64,000 bases of DNA from Gordonia zhenghanii. Its GTDB lineage: Bacteria; Actinomycetota; Actinomycetes; Mycobacteriales; Mycobacteriaceae. The position numbers were made by a program, and so were the translations under genes. The stretch covers positions 620,001-684,000 of the forward strand of contig NZ_JAKKOQ010000001.1 of the NCBI RefSeq assembly GCF_021738965.1. The letters are read 5' to 3'. Position 1 is the first letter of the stretch; each line of letters begins with the position of its first letter. The notes beneath the pieces are model-generated. The model made no database searches and was not told the DNA's origin. It saw nothing but the letters and a program-made list of their open reading frames with translations. Of the stretch, positions 42,055 through 50,292 are shown in pieces.

Positions 42055-42522
42055 TCACACGTCAGCTTCGTCCTGGTCATCGCCTGTCATCATCTGCAGG
42101 ACTCGCCACATCGCGTCGATCATGACGCGTCGCTCGTCCTCGTCGAGTCCGGTGAGGAAACTCTCGGTGAGGCTCGCGAGTCTCGTGCGCGCCGCGCGCA
42201 GCGCCGTCCGCCCGTCGTCTGTGACGTGGTGCCCCATCGCCCGCCCGCCGAGCGACTCTCGACGCACCATTCCGCATTCGGCGAGCCTGGTCAGCACTTG
42301 ACTGACCGCCTGGGGCGTCGCGTGCGTGGCCTCCGCCAGCTCGCAACCCGTACTGCCCGGCAGTTCGTCGATCGCAGCCAGCACCGGGATCTGTGCCTGC
42401 GACAGCCCGAGCTCGGCCAGACCGGGCGCAGCCTTGCGGAACAGCGCCAAGTCGAGATCGCGGATCATGAGCGCGAACTTCAAGGCCGGGTCGTCGGCGT
42501 TCCCTGAGGACAGTCGGGTCAC
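42055..42522 (-). CDS. MarR family regulator
   Basis: A 155-residue winged-helix regulator. 'LGLSQAQIPVLAAIDELPGSTGCELAEATHATPQAVSQVLTRL' is the winged helix, and 'MVRRESLGGRAMGHHVTDDG' the wing. GTG overlaps the stop of the upstream MFS gene (GTGA), so the exporter and regulator share an operon. A perfect palindrome at the head of the operon is the likely autoregulatory site. Confidence 0.88.
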   Translation of the reverse strand: MTRLSSGNADDPALKFALMIRDLDLALFRKAAPGLAELGLSQAQIPVLAAIDELPGSTGCELAEATHATPQAVSQVLTRLAECGMVRRESLGGRAMGHHVTDDGRTALRAARTRLASLTESFLTGLDEDERRVMIDAMWRVLQMMTGDDQDEADV

Positions 42523-44114
42523 GGCAGGCTCACGGTCTCCTCGGCCGCGGACCGACGTCCGACGACCCGCAGAGCGGTGCAACCGGTGCACAGAATGCCG
42601 AACACGACGGCCGCCGCGATCGCGGTCAGGCTGAATCCGTGCAGTTGGGCAGCACTCAGTGCGCCGTGGAGCTCGAGGTCGGGGAACTGAGCCTGCGCGA
42701 CGGCCCCGCCGTGCTGGATGCCCTGTGCGTCCACCGTCTGCTGGACGGCCGCTGACTGTGCGCCGTCGACACCCGCGTCAGTCAGCTTGTCGGGCAACGC
42801 ACTGATCGCCCAGGACGCGGACATGATCGAGAAGACCGCCGGTCCGAGCGCGCCACCCGTCTGTCGAACGGCGTTGATCGCAGCACTCGCCATTCCCGCT
42901 TGACGGAACGGGACGGCGTTGACGGCTGCCGCGGTGACAGTGGCCAACACCCCGCCGATCCCGATGCCCGTGAGGATCAGGCGCAGATCGGACTGCCAGA
43001 CGGGCGCGTCGTTGTCGATGAACGCCAGGAGCAGCATGGACACCGCGGTCCATCCGCAGGCTGAGGCGAGAACGGACTGAGCGTTGAAACGGTGCAGCGC
43101 ACGACCGGCGATGTTCGAGCCCAGGACCGACCCGCCGATGAGGAAGATGTATCGGTTCGCCACTGCCATCGGGCTCAGGTCGAGGGCACTGAAGTAGAGC
43201 GCGAGACCGAAGTTGACGCCGAGATACGCGAACATCGCGATCGTCGCGACCAGCGCCGACATCGAGAAGTTGACGTTGGCGAACACGCGGAGGTCGAGCA
43301 GGGGCGCATCGGATCGCAGTTCGACGACGATGAACCCGCCGAACGCCACGACCGCGACCACGAACGCCACCGACGAGTTCACACTCGAGAATCCTTCTGC
43401 ACCGCCGTTGATCACGCCGTATACGAGTGCAGCGACACCGACTGCGGTGAGGATCTGTCCGGGAACGTCCATCGACGTGCCGTCGCCGCCGCGACTCTCC
43501 GGAACAAACCGCACGCCGAACACGAGCACGAGGGCAGCAGCGACGACAACGGGAATGAACAGCCAGTACCAGGCCACCGAGTCGAGGATCGCGGCCGAGA
43601 CGTACACGGCGACCGCCATCGCCGCCATCATCGCACCCGACCAGGCAGCGATGAGCACAGCGCGTCGACGGTGATCAGGTTCGGCGACGCTGATGATCGC
43701 CAATGTCGTCGGAATCAGCGCGGCGGCGCCTGCACCTGCGAGTCCTTGCCCGACCCAGATCAGATAGATGGCGTTGCCGCCGTCGACCAACCCTGCGGAG
43801 GTAGCAACGAGGCCGCCTATCAACGCGAGGACGAGTCCGATCACGAGCACCCGGCGGCGTCCCCACTTCTCGGCCCACGCGCCGAACGCCAGGATGAGGG
43901 CGGCCATCGGGAGGACGAGCATCGACACGACCCACTCGAGGTCGGATGCACTGGCTTGAGTCTGTCGCGCGATCTCCGACAGCCCGACGGTCGCCGCCAT
44001 GATCGGCAGGTAACCGACGAAGATTCCCGCGCAGGCGACCGCAGCGATCGGTCCGGTTCTCTGCTTCGGACTCTCGTCTGACTGCGACCTCGTCGCCTCG
44101 CTCTGAACACTCAT
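42519..44114 (-). CDS. DHA2-family MFS exporter (14 TM)
   Basis: A 531-residue drug-type antiporter. 'GLSEIARQTQASASDLEWVVSM' precedes 'AFGAWAEKWGRRRVLV' (motif A), and '14-TM' spacing runs to a long final periplasmic loop ('AGVDGAQSAAVQQTVDAQGI') before the last TM. I start it at 'MSVQSEATRS'; an ATG three codons upstream is also possible and lies right after the operator. It heads an operon with marR. Confidence 0.88.
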   Translation of the reverse strand: MSVQSEATRSQSDESPKQRTGPIAAVACAGIFVGYLPIMAATVGLSEIARQTQASASDLEWVVSMLVLPMAALILAFGAWAEKWGRRRVLVIGLVLALIGGLVATSAGLVDGGNAIYLIWVGQGLAGAGAAALIPTTLAIISVAEPDHRRRAVLIAAWSGAMMAAMAVAVYVSAAILDSVAWYWLFIPVVVAAALVLVFGVRFVPESRGGDGTSMDVPGQILTAVGVAALVYGVINGGAEGFSSVNSSVAFVVAVVAFGGFIVVELRSDAPLLDLRVFANVNFSMSALVATIAMFAYLGVNFGLALYFSALDLSPMAVANRYIFLIGGSVLGSNIAGRALHRFNAQSVLASACGWTAVSMLLLAFIDNDAPVWQSDLRLILTGIGIGGVLATVTAAAVNAVPFRQAGMASAAINAVRQTGGALGPAVFSIMSASWAISALPDKLTDAGVDGAQSAAVQQTVDAQGIQHGGAVAQAQFPDLELHGALSAAQLHGFSLTAIAAAVVFGILCTGCTALRVVGRRSAAEETVSLP

Positions 44115-44124
44115 GCCGACCATT

Positions 44125-44142
44125 GAATCAAGCCCTTGATTC
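44125..44142. promoter_or_regulatory. MarR-type operator GAATCAAG-CC-CTTGATTC
   Basis: A perfect 8-2-8 palindrome directly before the MFS start codons. The ATCAAG/CTTGAT half-sites are of the kind bound by MarR dimers, and the operon's last gene is a marR. A repressor there would block initiation of both genes. Confidence 0.65.
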
Positions 44143-44193
44143 GTGGCGCCAAGCGAAATCGCCGTCAGGTGAGAAACCTCACCTGCAGATGCA

Positions 44194-44229
44194 GTTCGCC
44201 GGCCCGACCGTGTGGTCGGACCGGCGAAC
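44194..44229 (-). terminator. Terminator hairpin of fadA2
   Basis: GTTCGCCGG-x-CCGACC pairs with GGTCGG-x-CCGGCGAAC around a GTGT loop: a 16-pair stem with one mismatch, 31 bp after the fadA2 stop on the minus strand. A second, smaller hairpin CAGGTGAG/CTCACCTG lies at 44166-44185. Confidence 0.7.
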
Positions 44230-44259
44230 GTGTCTGTCACTCACTCAGCCGCGAGCAGA

Positions 44260-45567
44260 TCAGCCTTCGACGATGGCGGTGACGCCCTGGCCCCCTGCCG
44301 CACAGATCGAGACGAGGGCGCGACCGCCGCCGTTCTCCTTGATCTGCTTCGCGGCCTGCGCGATGATGCGGCCGCCGGTCGCAGCGAACGGGTGACCTGC
44401 CGCGAGCGACGAGCCGTTGACGTTCAGCTTGCTGCGGTCGATCGATCCCAGCGCCTTGTCGAGGCCGAGCCGCTCACGGCAGTACTCGTCCGACTCGAAG
44501 GCCGCGAGGGTGCTGAGCACCACCGACGCGAACGCCTCGTGGATCTCGTAGTAGTCGAAGTCCTGCAGAGTGAGTCCGTTGCGCTCCAGCAGGCGCGGGA
44601 TCGCGTACGTCGGAGCCATCAGCAGGCCGTCGGGACCGTTGACGTAGTCGACGGCGGCGGTCTCGGTGTCGACGAGGTACGCCAGAACCGGGAGCTTCTT
44701 CTCTGCGGCCCACTCGTCGCTGGCCAGCAGCACGGTCGACGCACCGTCGGTGAGCGGGGTCGAGTTGCCCGCGGTCATCGTCGCGTCGCCCAGGCTCACA
44801 CCGAAGACCGGCTTGAGCGTGGCGAGCTTCTCGACCGACGAGTCAGGACGCAGGTTCTCGTCGCGGGTCAGGCCGTTGAACGGCGTCACCAGGTCGTCGA
44901 AGAAGCCGCGGGCGTACGCCGCGCCCATCTTCTGGTGACTGGCGGCCGCGAGCTCGTCCTGGTCCGCGCGCTTGACTCCGAACTCCTTGGCGGTGATGGC
45001 GGCGTGATCGCCCATCGACATGCCGGTGCGGGGCTCGCCGTTCTGCGGGATCTCGATGCCGAGCTTCGGAGCCAGGCCGAGAGCGGCCTTGATGCGGTCT
45101 GCGGTGCTCTTGGCCCGGTTGACCTCGAGGAGCTGACGGCGAAGGTCGTCGGAGACGGCGATCGGGGCGTCGGACGTGGTGTCCACGCCGCCGCCGACTG
45201 CCACGTCGTATCGCCCGCTCGCGATGCCGTCGGCCACTGCGGTGATCGCCTGAAGGCCGGTGCCGCAGGCCTGCTGCAGGTCGAATGCCGGGGTGTACGC
45301 CGACAGGCTCGAGCCGAGAACCGACTCGCGGATCAGGTTGAAGTCGCGCGAGTGCTTGAGCACGGCGCCGCCGGCCACCATGCCGAGCTGTTCGCCCTGC
45401 AGGTTGAAGCGGCTGATCAGGCCTTCGAGAGCTGCGGTGAACATCTCCTGGTTGCTGACCGTCGCGTAGCCGCGGTCCTGACGGGCGAAGGGGATGCGGT
45501 TGCCGCCGAGGATGGCGACCGGACGAGGCTTGCGGGGTTCGGGCTTTTTAGGCGTGTACGAGGCCAC
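44260..45567 (-). CDS. fadA2: Acetyl-CoA C-acyltransferase FadA2
   Basis: Thiolase of beta-oxidation, cleaving 3-ketoacyl-CoA. A 435-residue enzyme with the acylated cysteine in 'DLQQACGTGLQAITA' (about residue 100), the 'NVNGSSLAAGHPFAATGGR' histidine loop, and the second cysteine in 'SICAAGGQGVTA'. Syntenic with Rv0243. The GTG start is preceded by AGGAGA. It is divergent from fabG4-htdX, with a shared operator-like palindrome between them. Confidence 0.95.
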   Translation of the reverse strand: MASYTPKKPEPRKPRPVAILGGNRIPFARQDRGYATVSNQEMFTAALEGLISRFNLQGEQLGMVAGGAVLKHSRDFNLIRESVLGSSLSAYTPAFDLQQACGTGLQAITAVADGIASGRYDVAVGGGVDTTSDAPIAVSDDLRRQLLEVNRAKSTADRIKAALGLAPKLGIEIPQNGEPRTGMSMGDHAAITAKEFGVKRADQDELAAASHQKMGAAYARGFFDDLVTPFNGLTRDENLRPDSSVEKLATLKPVFGVSLGDATMTAGNSTPLTDGASTVLLASDEWAAEKKLPVLAYLVDTETAAVDYVNGPDGLLMAPTYAIPRLLERNGLTLQDFDYYEIHEAFASVVLSTLAAFESDEYCRERLGLDKALGSIDRSKLNVNGSSLAAGHPFAATGGRIIAQAAKQIKENGGGRALVSICAAGGQGVTAIVEG

Positions 45568-45634
45568 TGGGATCTCCTGTGTGAAAACGGCAGCGCCCTT
45601 AGCCCTGCCTGATGGGACCGTTTCTTGTCATCAT

Positions 45635-45652
45635 TCTTACTCCAGAGTAAGT
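45635..45652. promoter_or_regulatory. TTAC-N6-GTAA operator between fadA2 and fabG4
   Basis: TCTTAC-TCCAGA-GTAAGT: the inner 5-6-5 symmetry is perfect and the outermost pair is mismatched. It is 68 bp upstream of fadA2 and could control both divergent units. Same core as the fadE5 and tetR sites. Confidence 0.6.
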
Positions 45653-45839
45653 TCATTGTCGACCCCGGTGACCGGGGCGAGCACATGATCGAGGCGGTAT
45701 CCGCGAGAAGTGCGACGACGCAGGTAGATTGTGCGGCGAACGTCACAGCGCGCAGCGATACCCGACTCACCGGTGTCCGCTTATGGTCACCACACAGGTA
45801 CCGACTCGAAAAGTATTCGACCCATCAAAGGAGTCCGTC

Positions 45840-47201
45840 GTGGCAGGCAGTACCGATCTCTACTCATCGTTCGTGAACTCCGGCCCGGGCGGCTTCATCG
45901 CTGGCCAGCTCGGTCTCCCCCAGCCCCCGACCCTGCGCCGCTACTCGGCGTCGAAGGCGCCGCTGGGCGGCCCGGTGCAGCTGGGCGGTTCCGGCCGCCT
46001 CGTCGAGCCGATCCGCGAGATCCTCTCCGCAGGCGAGGATTACGCTCTCGTCGAGAACAACACCACCGGCCGCGGCGCAGACAAGCTCGGCGCCGCAGTG
46101 TTCGACGCGACGGGCATCACCAAGCCCGCCGAACTGGAGCAGCTGTTCGAGTTCTTCACCCCGATCATGCGCTCGACCGGCAACTCCGCTCGCCTCGTCG
46201 TCCTCGGCACCACGCCTGAGCTGACCAAGACCCCGGACGAGCACGTCGCGCAGCGTGCGCTCGAAGGCTTCACGCGTTCGCTCGGCAAGGAACTCCGCAA
46301 CGGTGCGACCGCCCAGCTCGTCTACGTCTCCCCCAAGGCCAAGACCGGCCTGTCGGGCCTCGAGTCGACACTGCGCTTCCTGCTGTCGGGCAAGTCCGCG
46401 TACGTCGACGCCCAGGTGATCCGCGTCGGCGACGCCGCGGGCACTGCGGTCGAGAACTGGGACAAGCCGCTCGCAGGCAAGGTCGCGCTGGTCACCGGTG
46501 CAGCCCGCGGCATCGGCGCCACCATCGCCGAGGTCCTCTCGCGCGACGGCGCCCACGTGATCGCCGCCGATATCCCGGCTGCAGGCGAGGCCCTGTCGGA
46601 GACCGCGAACAAGGTCGGCGGCACCGCACTGCCGCTCGACGTGACCGCCGACGACGCGGGCGAGAAGATCGCCGAGCATGTCCTCGAGCGTCACGGCGGC
46701 CTCGACATCATCGTCAACAACGCAGGCATCACCCGCGACAAGCTGCTCGCCAACATGGATTCGGGCCGCTGGAACTCGGTGATCGGCGTCAACCTGATCG
46801 CTCCGCAGACTCTCGTGAACGAGCTCGTCGAGCGCAAGGCTCTCCGCGAGGGCGGCGCCGTGATCGACGTCTCGTCGATCGCAGGCATCGCGGGCAACCG
46901 CGGCCAGACCAACTACGGCACCTCGAAGGCAGGCGTCATCGGTCTGGTCGACACCTACGCCCCGATCCTGGCCAAGGCTGGCATCACGATCAACGCGGTC
47001 GCTCCCGGGTTCATCGAGACGGCGATGACCGCCGCGATCCCGCTGGCCACCCGTGAGGCGGGCCGTCGCATGAACTCGATGCAGCAGGGCGGTCAGACCG
47101 TGGACGTCGCCGAGACGGTCGCCTACTTCGCGAACCCGGCCAGCAACGCGGTCACCGGCAACGTCGTCCGCGTGTGCGGCCAGAGCCTGCTGGGCGCCTG
47201 A
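45840..47201 (+). CDS. fabG4: 3-oxoacyl-ACP/CoA reductase FabG4
   Basis: High-molecular-weight FabG, 453 residues, the length of Rv0242c. An N-terminal flavodoxin-like domain of about 200 residues lacks a nucleotide loop; the C-terminal SDR domain has '[19 protein letters not shown]', '[13 protein letters not shown]', catalytic '[13 protein letters not shown]' and '[13 protein letters not shown]'. It reduces 3-ketoacyl thioesters, with NADH in the M. tuberculosis enzyme. The start is GTG with AAAGGAG upstream; the frame runs further without conservation. The stop overlaps htdX by one base. Confidence 0.94.
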   Translation: MAGSTDLYSSFVNSGPGGFIAGQLGLPQPPTLRRYSASKAPLGGPVQLGGSGRLVEPIREILSAGEDYALVENNTTGRGADKLGAAVFDATGITKPAELEQLFEFFTPIMRSTGNSARLVVLGTTPELTKTPDEHVAQRALEGFTRSLGKELRNGATAQLVYVSPKAKTGLSGLESTLRFLLSGKSAYVDAQVIRVGDAAGTAVENWDKPLAGKVALVTGAARGIGATIAEVLSRDGAHVIAADIPAAGEALSETANKVGGTALPLDVTADDAGEKIAEHVLERHGGLDIIVNNAGITRDKLLANMDSGRWNSVIGVNLIAPQTLVNELVERKALREGGAVIDVSSIAGIAGNRGQTNYGTSKAGVIGLVDTYAPILAKAGITINAVAPGFIETAMTAAIPLATREAGRRMNSMQQGGQTVDVAETVAYFANPASNAVTGNVVRVCGQSLLGA

Positions 47202-48082
47202 TGTCCACCGTCACCCTCACCTCGGTCCCCGGACCGGCGACGATCTACCCGAAGGCCGTCGGCGCCATGTTGCCGGTCATCGGCAAACCGGCTCATGTCG
47301 CCGCGGACGCCGCCGTTCCGGACACCGTCTACCGGCTCGAGAACATCACGATCGACCGCGGCGAACTGCAGCGGTACTGCCACGCGACTGGACTGCCGTT
47401 CGGCGCGACGGTCCCGGTCACGTACTTGTTCGTACTGTCGTTCCCGCTGGCGATGACGGTGATGGTCGACCCGAAGTTCCCGCTGGGAGCTATCGGATCG
47501 GTGCACGTCGAGAACACGATCGAGCGGTTCCGCGCGATCGGCGTCGACGAGCCGCTGACCGTCGAGACGCACGCCGAGAACCTGCGCGAGCACCGCAAGG
47601 GCATCCTCGTCGACATGGTCTCCGAGTTCTTCGTCGGTCGTGAACGCGTCGCAGTCCAGACCAGCACGTTCCTCAAGCAGCAGCGGACGAGCCTGTCCGG
47701 TGGCGAACGCGGCCCGGCCCCCAAGGACGCCACTCCGCCGCCGCCCGACCGGATCGTCTCGGTGGACCTGGGTCTCATCAGGAAGTACGCGGAGGCCTCC
47801 GGCGATCGGAATCCGATCCACATGGCCGATCTGTCGGCCAAGGCCTTCGGTTTCTCGCAGGCCATCGCGCACGGCATGTGGTCGGCGGCGACGGCCCTGG
47901 CGAATGTCGAAGGCTCGTTGCCCGGCGCAGTCACCTACTCGGTGCGCTTCGGCAAACCGATCCTGTTGCCCGCCAAGGTTAACGAGTACATCACCGCGGT
48001 CGACGGCGGCTATGACGTGTCGCTGCTCAACCGCAAGAAGGGCTATCCGCATCTGACGGCGACAGTTCGTCCCCGCGGCTGA
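47201..48082 (+). CDS. htdX: (R)-3-hydroxyacyl thioester dehydratase HtdX
   Basis: Double-hotdog MaoC-like hydratase/dehydratase, 293 residues. The catalytic motif lies in the C-terminal hotdog: 'YAEASGDRNPIHMADLSAKAFGF' (Asp and His) followed by 'AIAHGMWSAATAL'. The N-terminal hotdog is degenerate, as expected. Orthologous to Rv0241c, directly after fabG4 as in M. tuberculosis; together they can catalyse two adjacent steps of fatty-acyl elongation or oxidation. The start ATG overlaps the fabG4 stop (TGATG). Confidence 0.93.
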   Translation: MSTVTLTSVPGPATIYPKAVGAMLPVIGKPAHVAADAAVPDTVYRLENITIDRGELQRYCHATGLPFGATVPVTYLFVLSFPLAMTVMVDPKFPLGAIGSVHVENTIERFRAIGVDEPLTVETHAENLREHRKGILVDMVSEFFVGRERVAVQTSTFLKQQRTSLSGGERGPAPKDATPPPPDRIVSVDLGLIRKYAEASGDRNPIHMADLSAKAFGFSQAIAHGMWSAATALANVEGSLPGAVTYSVRFGKPILLPAKVNEYITAVDGGYDVSLLNRKKGYPHLTATVRPRG

Positions 48083-48097
48083 GCCTCCAGCTATAAA

Positions 48098-48146
48098 GAC
48101 TTCGGCACTTTCTTTCGGCGCCAGGCCGAAAGAAAGTGCCGAAGTC
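48098..48146. terminator. Bidirectional terminator between htdX and tetR
   Basis: A 22-bp perfect stem (48098-48119 with 48125-48146) and a 5-nt loop, flanked by AAA on the left and TTT on the right, between two convergent genes. Confidence 0.92.
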
Positions 48147-48157
48147 GTTTCAGGTCT

Positions 48158-48772
48158 TCAGGATTCGTCGTCGAACGACGAGCCGACGCCGACGAGACCG
48201 CGCCAGGTGATGCCGAGCAGAAGTTCCGTGGCGTCGTCGAGGTCGATGTCGCCGTCGGAGATGCGGTCGGCAACGGCCTCGCCCGCACCGACCAGCGCGA
48301 CCGCGGTGAGCTCGAAGTCGATGTCCCGTGCACCCTCGACGGTGGTGCCGCGGCGGATCAGGTCCGTGATCATCCGGGTGATCGCCTGACGGCTCTCGAT
48401 GACGACGTCGGCGAACGCCGCGGTCCCGATCGACACGCGGTACAGGACGCGCCACGACTGGGCGTTCTCGTACACGTATCGCAGGAATTCGCGGACCAGC
48501 GTCCGCGCCTGATCACGTTGTCGCAGTTCGGGATCGAATCCTGCGCTCATCGCGTCGAGGAAGCGACCGGACTCGCGCGCGATGCACGCACTGAACAGTT
48601 CGTCTTTGGAGCCGTAGTAGAGGTACAGCATCGGTTTGGAGATCTGCGCCTGCGCGGCGATGGCATCCATCGAACTGTCGGAGTAACCGTGCTCGGCGAA
48701 CACCGTGATCGCCGCGTCCAACATCTGCTGCTCGCGGACTGCACGGGGCAGCCGCTTCGTCCCGCTCACCAT
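48158..48772 (-). CDS. TetR regulator, probable controller of the fadE5-fadA2-fabG4 genes
   Basis: A 204-residue TetR protein. HTH at about residues 10-55 ('MLDAAITVFAEHGYSDSSMDAIAAQ' then 'ISKPMLYLYYGSKDELF'), followed by a helical ligand domain. It is syntenic with Rv0238, between lpqI and htdX. A perfect 18-bp palindrome 8 bp upstream of its start has the same core as sites before fadE5 and fadA2/fabG4, so it is the natural candidate to bind them. The ligand is probably an acyl-CoA; this is an inference. Confidence 0.88.
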   Translation of the reverse strand: MVSGTKRLPRAVREQQMLDAAITVFAEHGYSDSSMDAIAAQAQISKPMLYLYYGSKDELFSACIARESGRFLDAMSAGFDPELRQRDQARTLVREFLRYVYENAQSWRVLYRVSIGTAAFADVVIESRQAITRMITDLIRRGTTVEGARDIDFELTAVALVGAGEAVADRISDGDIDLDDATELLLGITWRGLVGVGSSFDDES

Positions 48773-48780
48773 GCCTTCGA

Positions 48781-48798
48781 ACTTACCATCCAGTAAGT
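48781..48798. promoter_or_regulatory. TTAC-N6-GTAA operator of the TetR gene
   Basis: ACTTAC-CATCCA-GTAAGT is a perfect 6-6-6 palindrome in the 30-bp gap between lpqI and tetR, 8 bp before the tetR start codon. Position fits autorepression. Confidence 0.65.
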
Positions 48799-48802
48799 TG
48801 CG

Positions 48803-49981
48803 TCAGCAGGTGATCACGCCTTTAGCGCGGAGGATGCGGACGACCGACTCGTCGACACGCTTTCGCGACAGCTTCTTGCCGGCCACCGCCTTCTCGAGCG
48901 AGTCGAGGACGGAGCCGACCTTGTCCGTGGTCAGCCACAGCGCGACGTCAGATCCCGCGTTGATCGCCTTCCGGACCGCGACCTCGATCGGGTACTTCTC
49001 GCTGATCGCCTTCATCCCGGACAGATCGTCGGAGAACACGACGCCGTCGAACGGGACTCCGCCGTACTGCGTTCCCTTGCGGAGCATGCCGATCGCGCGC
49101 GGACTGATGCTCGACGGCGTCTCCGGACCGGTCAGGCCGGGGACGATCAGGTGACCGACCATCACGCCTGCGTCGCCCGGATCCTTCAACAGAGTCTTGT
49201 ACGGGACCAAGTCGCTTCCGATGAGCGAGTCGAGCGGCGGCGTCTGCACGTTTCCGGTGTGCGAGTCGCCCGATCCGTGGCCGTGTCCCGGGAAGTGCTT
49301 GTAGACGGGCATGATCCCGGCGTCTTCGAGACCCTTCGCGAAGGCTTCCGCGTATTCGGCGACGACGGCCGGATCGTTCGAGAAGGAGCGATCGCCGATC
49401 ACCTCGTCGTCGTCCTCGTCGCTGACATCGGTGCTCGGCGCGAAGTCGACGGTGATGCCGAGCTTGCGCATGTCCTGGCCTGCGTCCTTCGCCAGGGCGC
49501 GAACCTGAGCGGGCGTCTTGGTCTGGGCCAGAACGCGGGCGGACGGCATGTCGATGCCCAGCTGAGAGAGACGGCTCACACGGCCACCCTCCTGGTCGAC
49601 GGTCACCATCAGCGGATACTTCTGCGCCTTCGACAGTCTTTTCACGGATCCGTCGGAGAGCATGCCGAGATCACTCCAGCTGCCGACGAACACGCCGCCG
49701 ATGTGCTCTTCGGACACCACCTGCTTCGCGTCTGCCGCCCCGGTGACGCCGACGACCAGAAGCTGAGCGAGTTTGTCCCGCAACGACATCGACTTCAGGT
49801 CCGATGCGCCGCAGGCCTGAGGTGCCGAGGTGCTCGCTGGCGTCGACGTATGGCTCGACAGCGCGGTCGTGGTCGTCGTCGACGACGGCGGTGCGGCCTC
49901 CGGTTCGGAACTGCTGCAGGCGGCGGCCGACAACAGGCCGGCAGCCGTGACGGCGGCGATGAAGCGACGAGAAGCGCGCAT
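48803..49981 (-). CDS. lpqI: Lipoprotein beta-N-acetylglucosaminidase LpqI
   Basis: GH3 (NagZ-like) glycosidase, 392 residues, which cleaves N-acetylglucosamine from cell-wall muropeptides during recycling. A lipoprotein signal ends in 'LLSAAACSSS', with the lipidated cysteine near residue 22, and a Thr/Ser-rich linker follows. 'MVTVDQEGGRVSRL' and 'KHFPGHGHGSGDSHT' are the family motifs, and the nucleophile aspartate lies in 'GVVFSDDLSGM'. Orthologous to Rv0237. It is divergent from the DUF2613-aftD genes. Confidence 0.94.
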   Translation of the reverse strand: MRASRRFIAAVTAAGLLSAAACSSSEPEAAPPSSTTTTTALSSHTSTPASTSAPQACGASDLKSMSLRDKLAQLLVVGVTGAADAKQVVSEEHIGGVFVGSWSDLGMLSDGSVKRLSKAQKYPLMVTVDQEGGRVSRLSQLGIDMPSARVLAQTKTPAQVRALAKDAGQDMRKLGITVDFAPSTDVSDEDDDEVIGDRSFSNDPAVVAEYAEAFAKGLEDAGIMPVYKHFPGHGHGSGDSHTGNVQTPPLDSLIGSDLVPYKTLLKDPGDAGVMVGHLIVPGLTGPETPSSISPRAIGMLRKGTQYGGVPFDGVVFSDDLSGMKAISEKYPIEVAVRKAINAGSDVALWLTTDKVGSVLDSLEKAVAGKKLSRKRVDESVVRILRAKGVITC

Positions 49982-50034
49982 GCGACCAGTTTCGCACGCC
50001 GAGCCTCCGATTCTCGGGTGGTACCTTGTGCTTC

Positions 50035-50238
50035 ATGGTTCGCGACCGGTTGATCTACGGGATTATCGCCGCGGTCGTCGGCGTAGTCGTCGGCGTCGGC
50101 GGCGTCTTTCTGGGCGGTGTGCTCGCCTCTGAGACGAAGCCTGCGACCGACGTCAATAGCTTCAACAGCCAGGACGGGTTCGTTCAGGGCTCCGTCGAAT
50201 ACGGTTCCCGCGGCGGCTCCGGGGCCGACAACTCCTGA
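50035..50238 (+). CDS. DUF2613 small membrane/secreted protein
   Basis: A 67-residue protein with one N-terminal hydrophobic segment ('GIIAAVVGVVVGVGGVFLGG') and a hydrophilic tail. The size, single helix and position between lpqI and aftD match Rv0236A, a conserved small protein of unknown function. Its constant company with aftD suggests a link to arabinan assembly, but this is untested here. Confidence 0.85.
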   Translation: MVRDRLIYGIIAAVVGVVVGVGGVFLGGVLASETKPATDVNSFNSQDGFVQGSVEYGSRGGSGADNS

Positions 50239-50292
50239 CGTCCAGACCCCTGACATCCGACTCCTGACGTCCCGACAAGTCCTGGCAGATCA

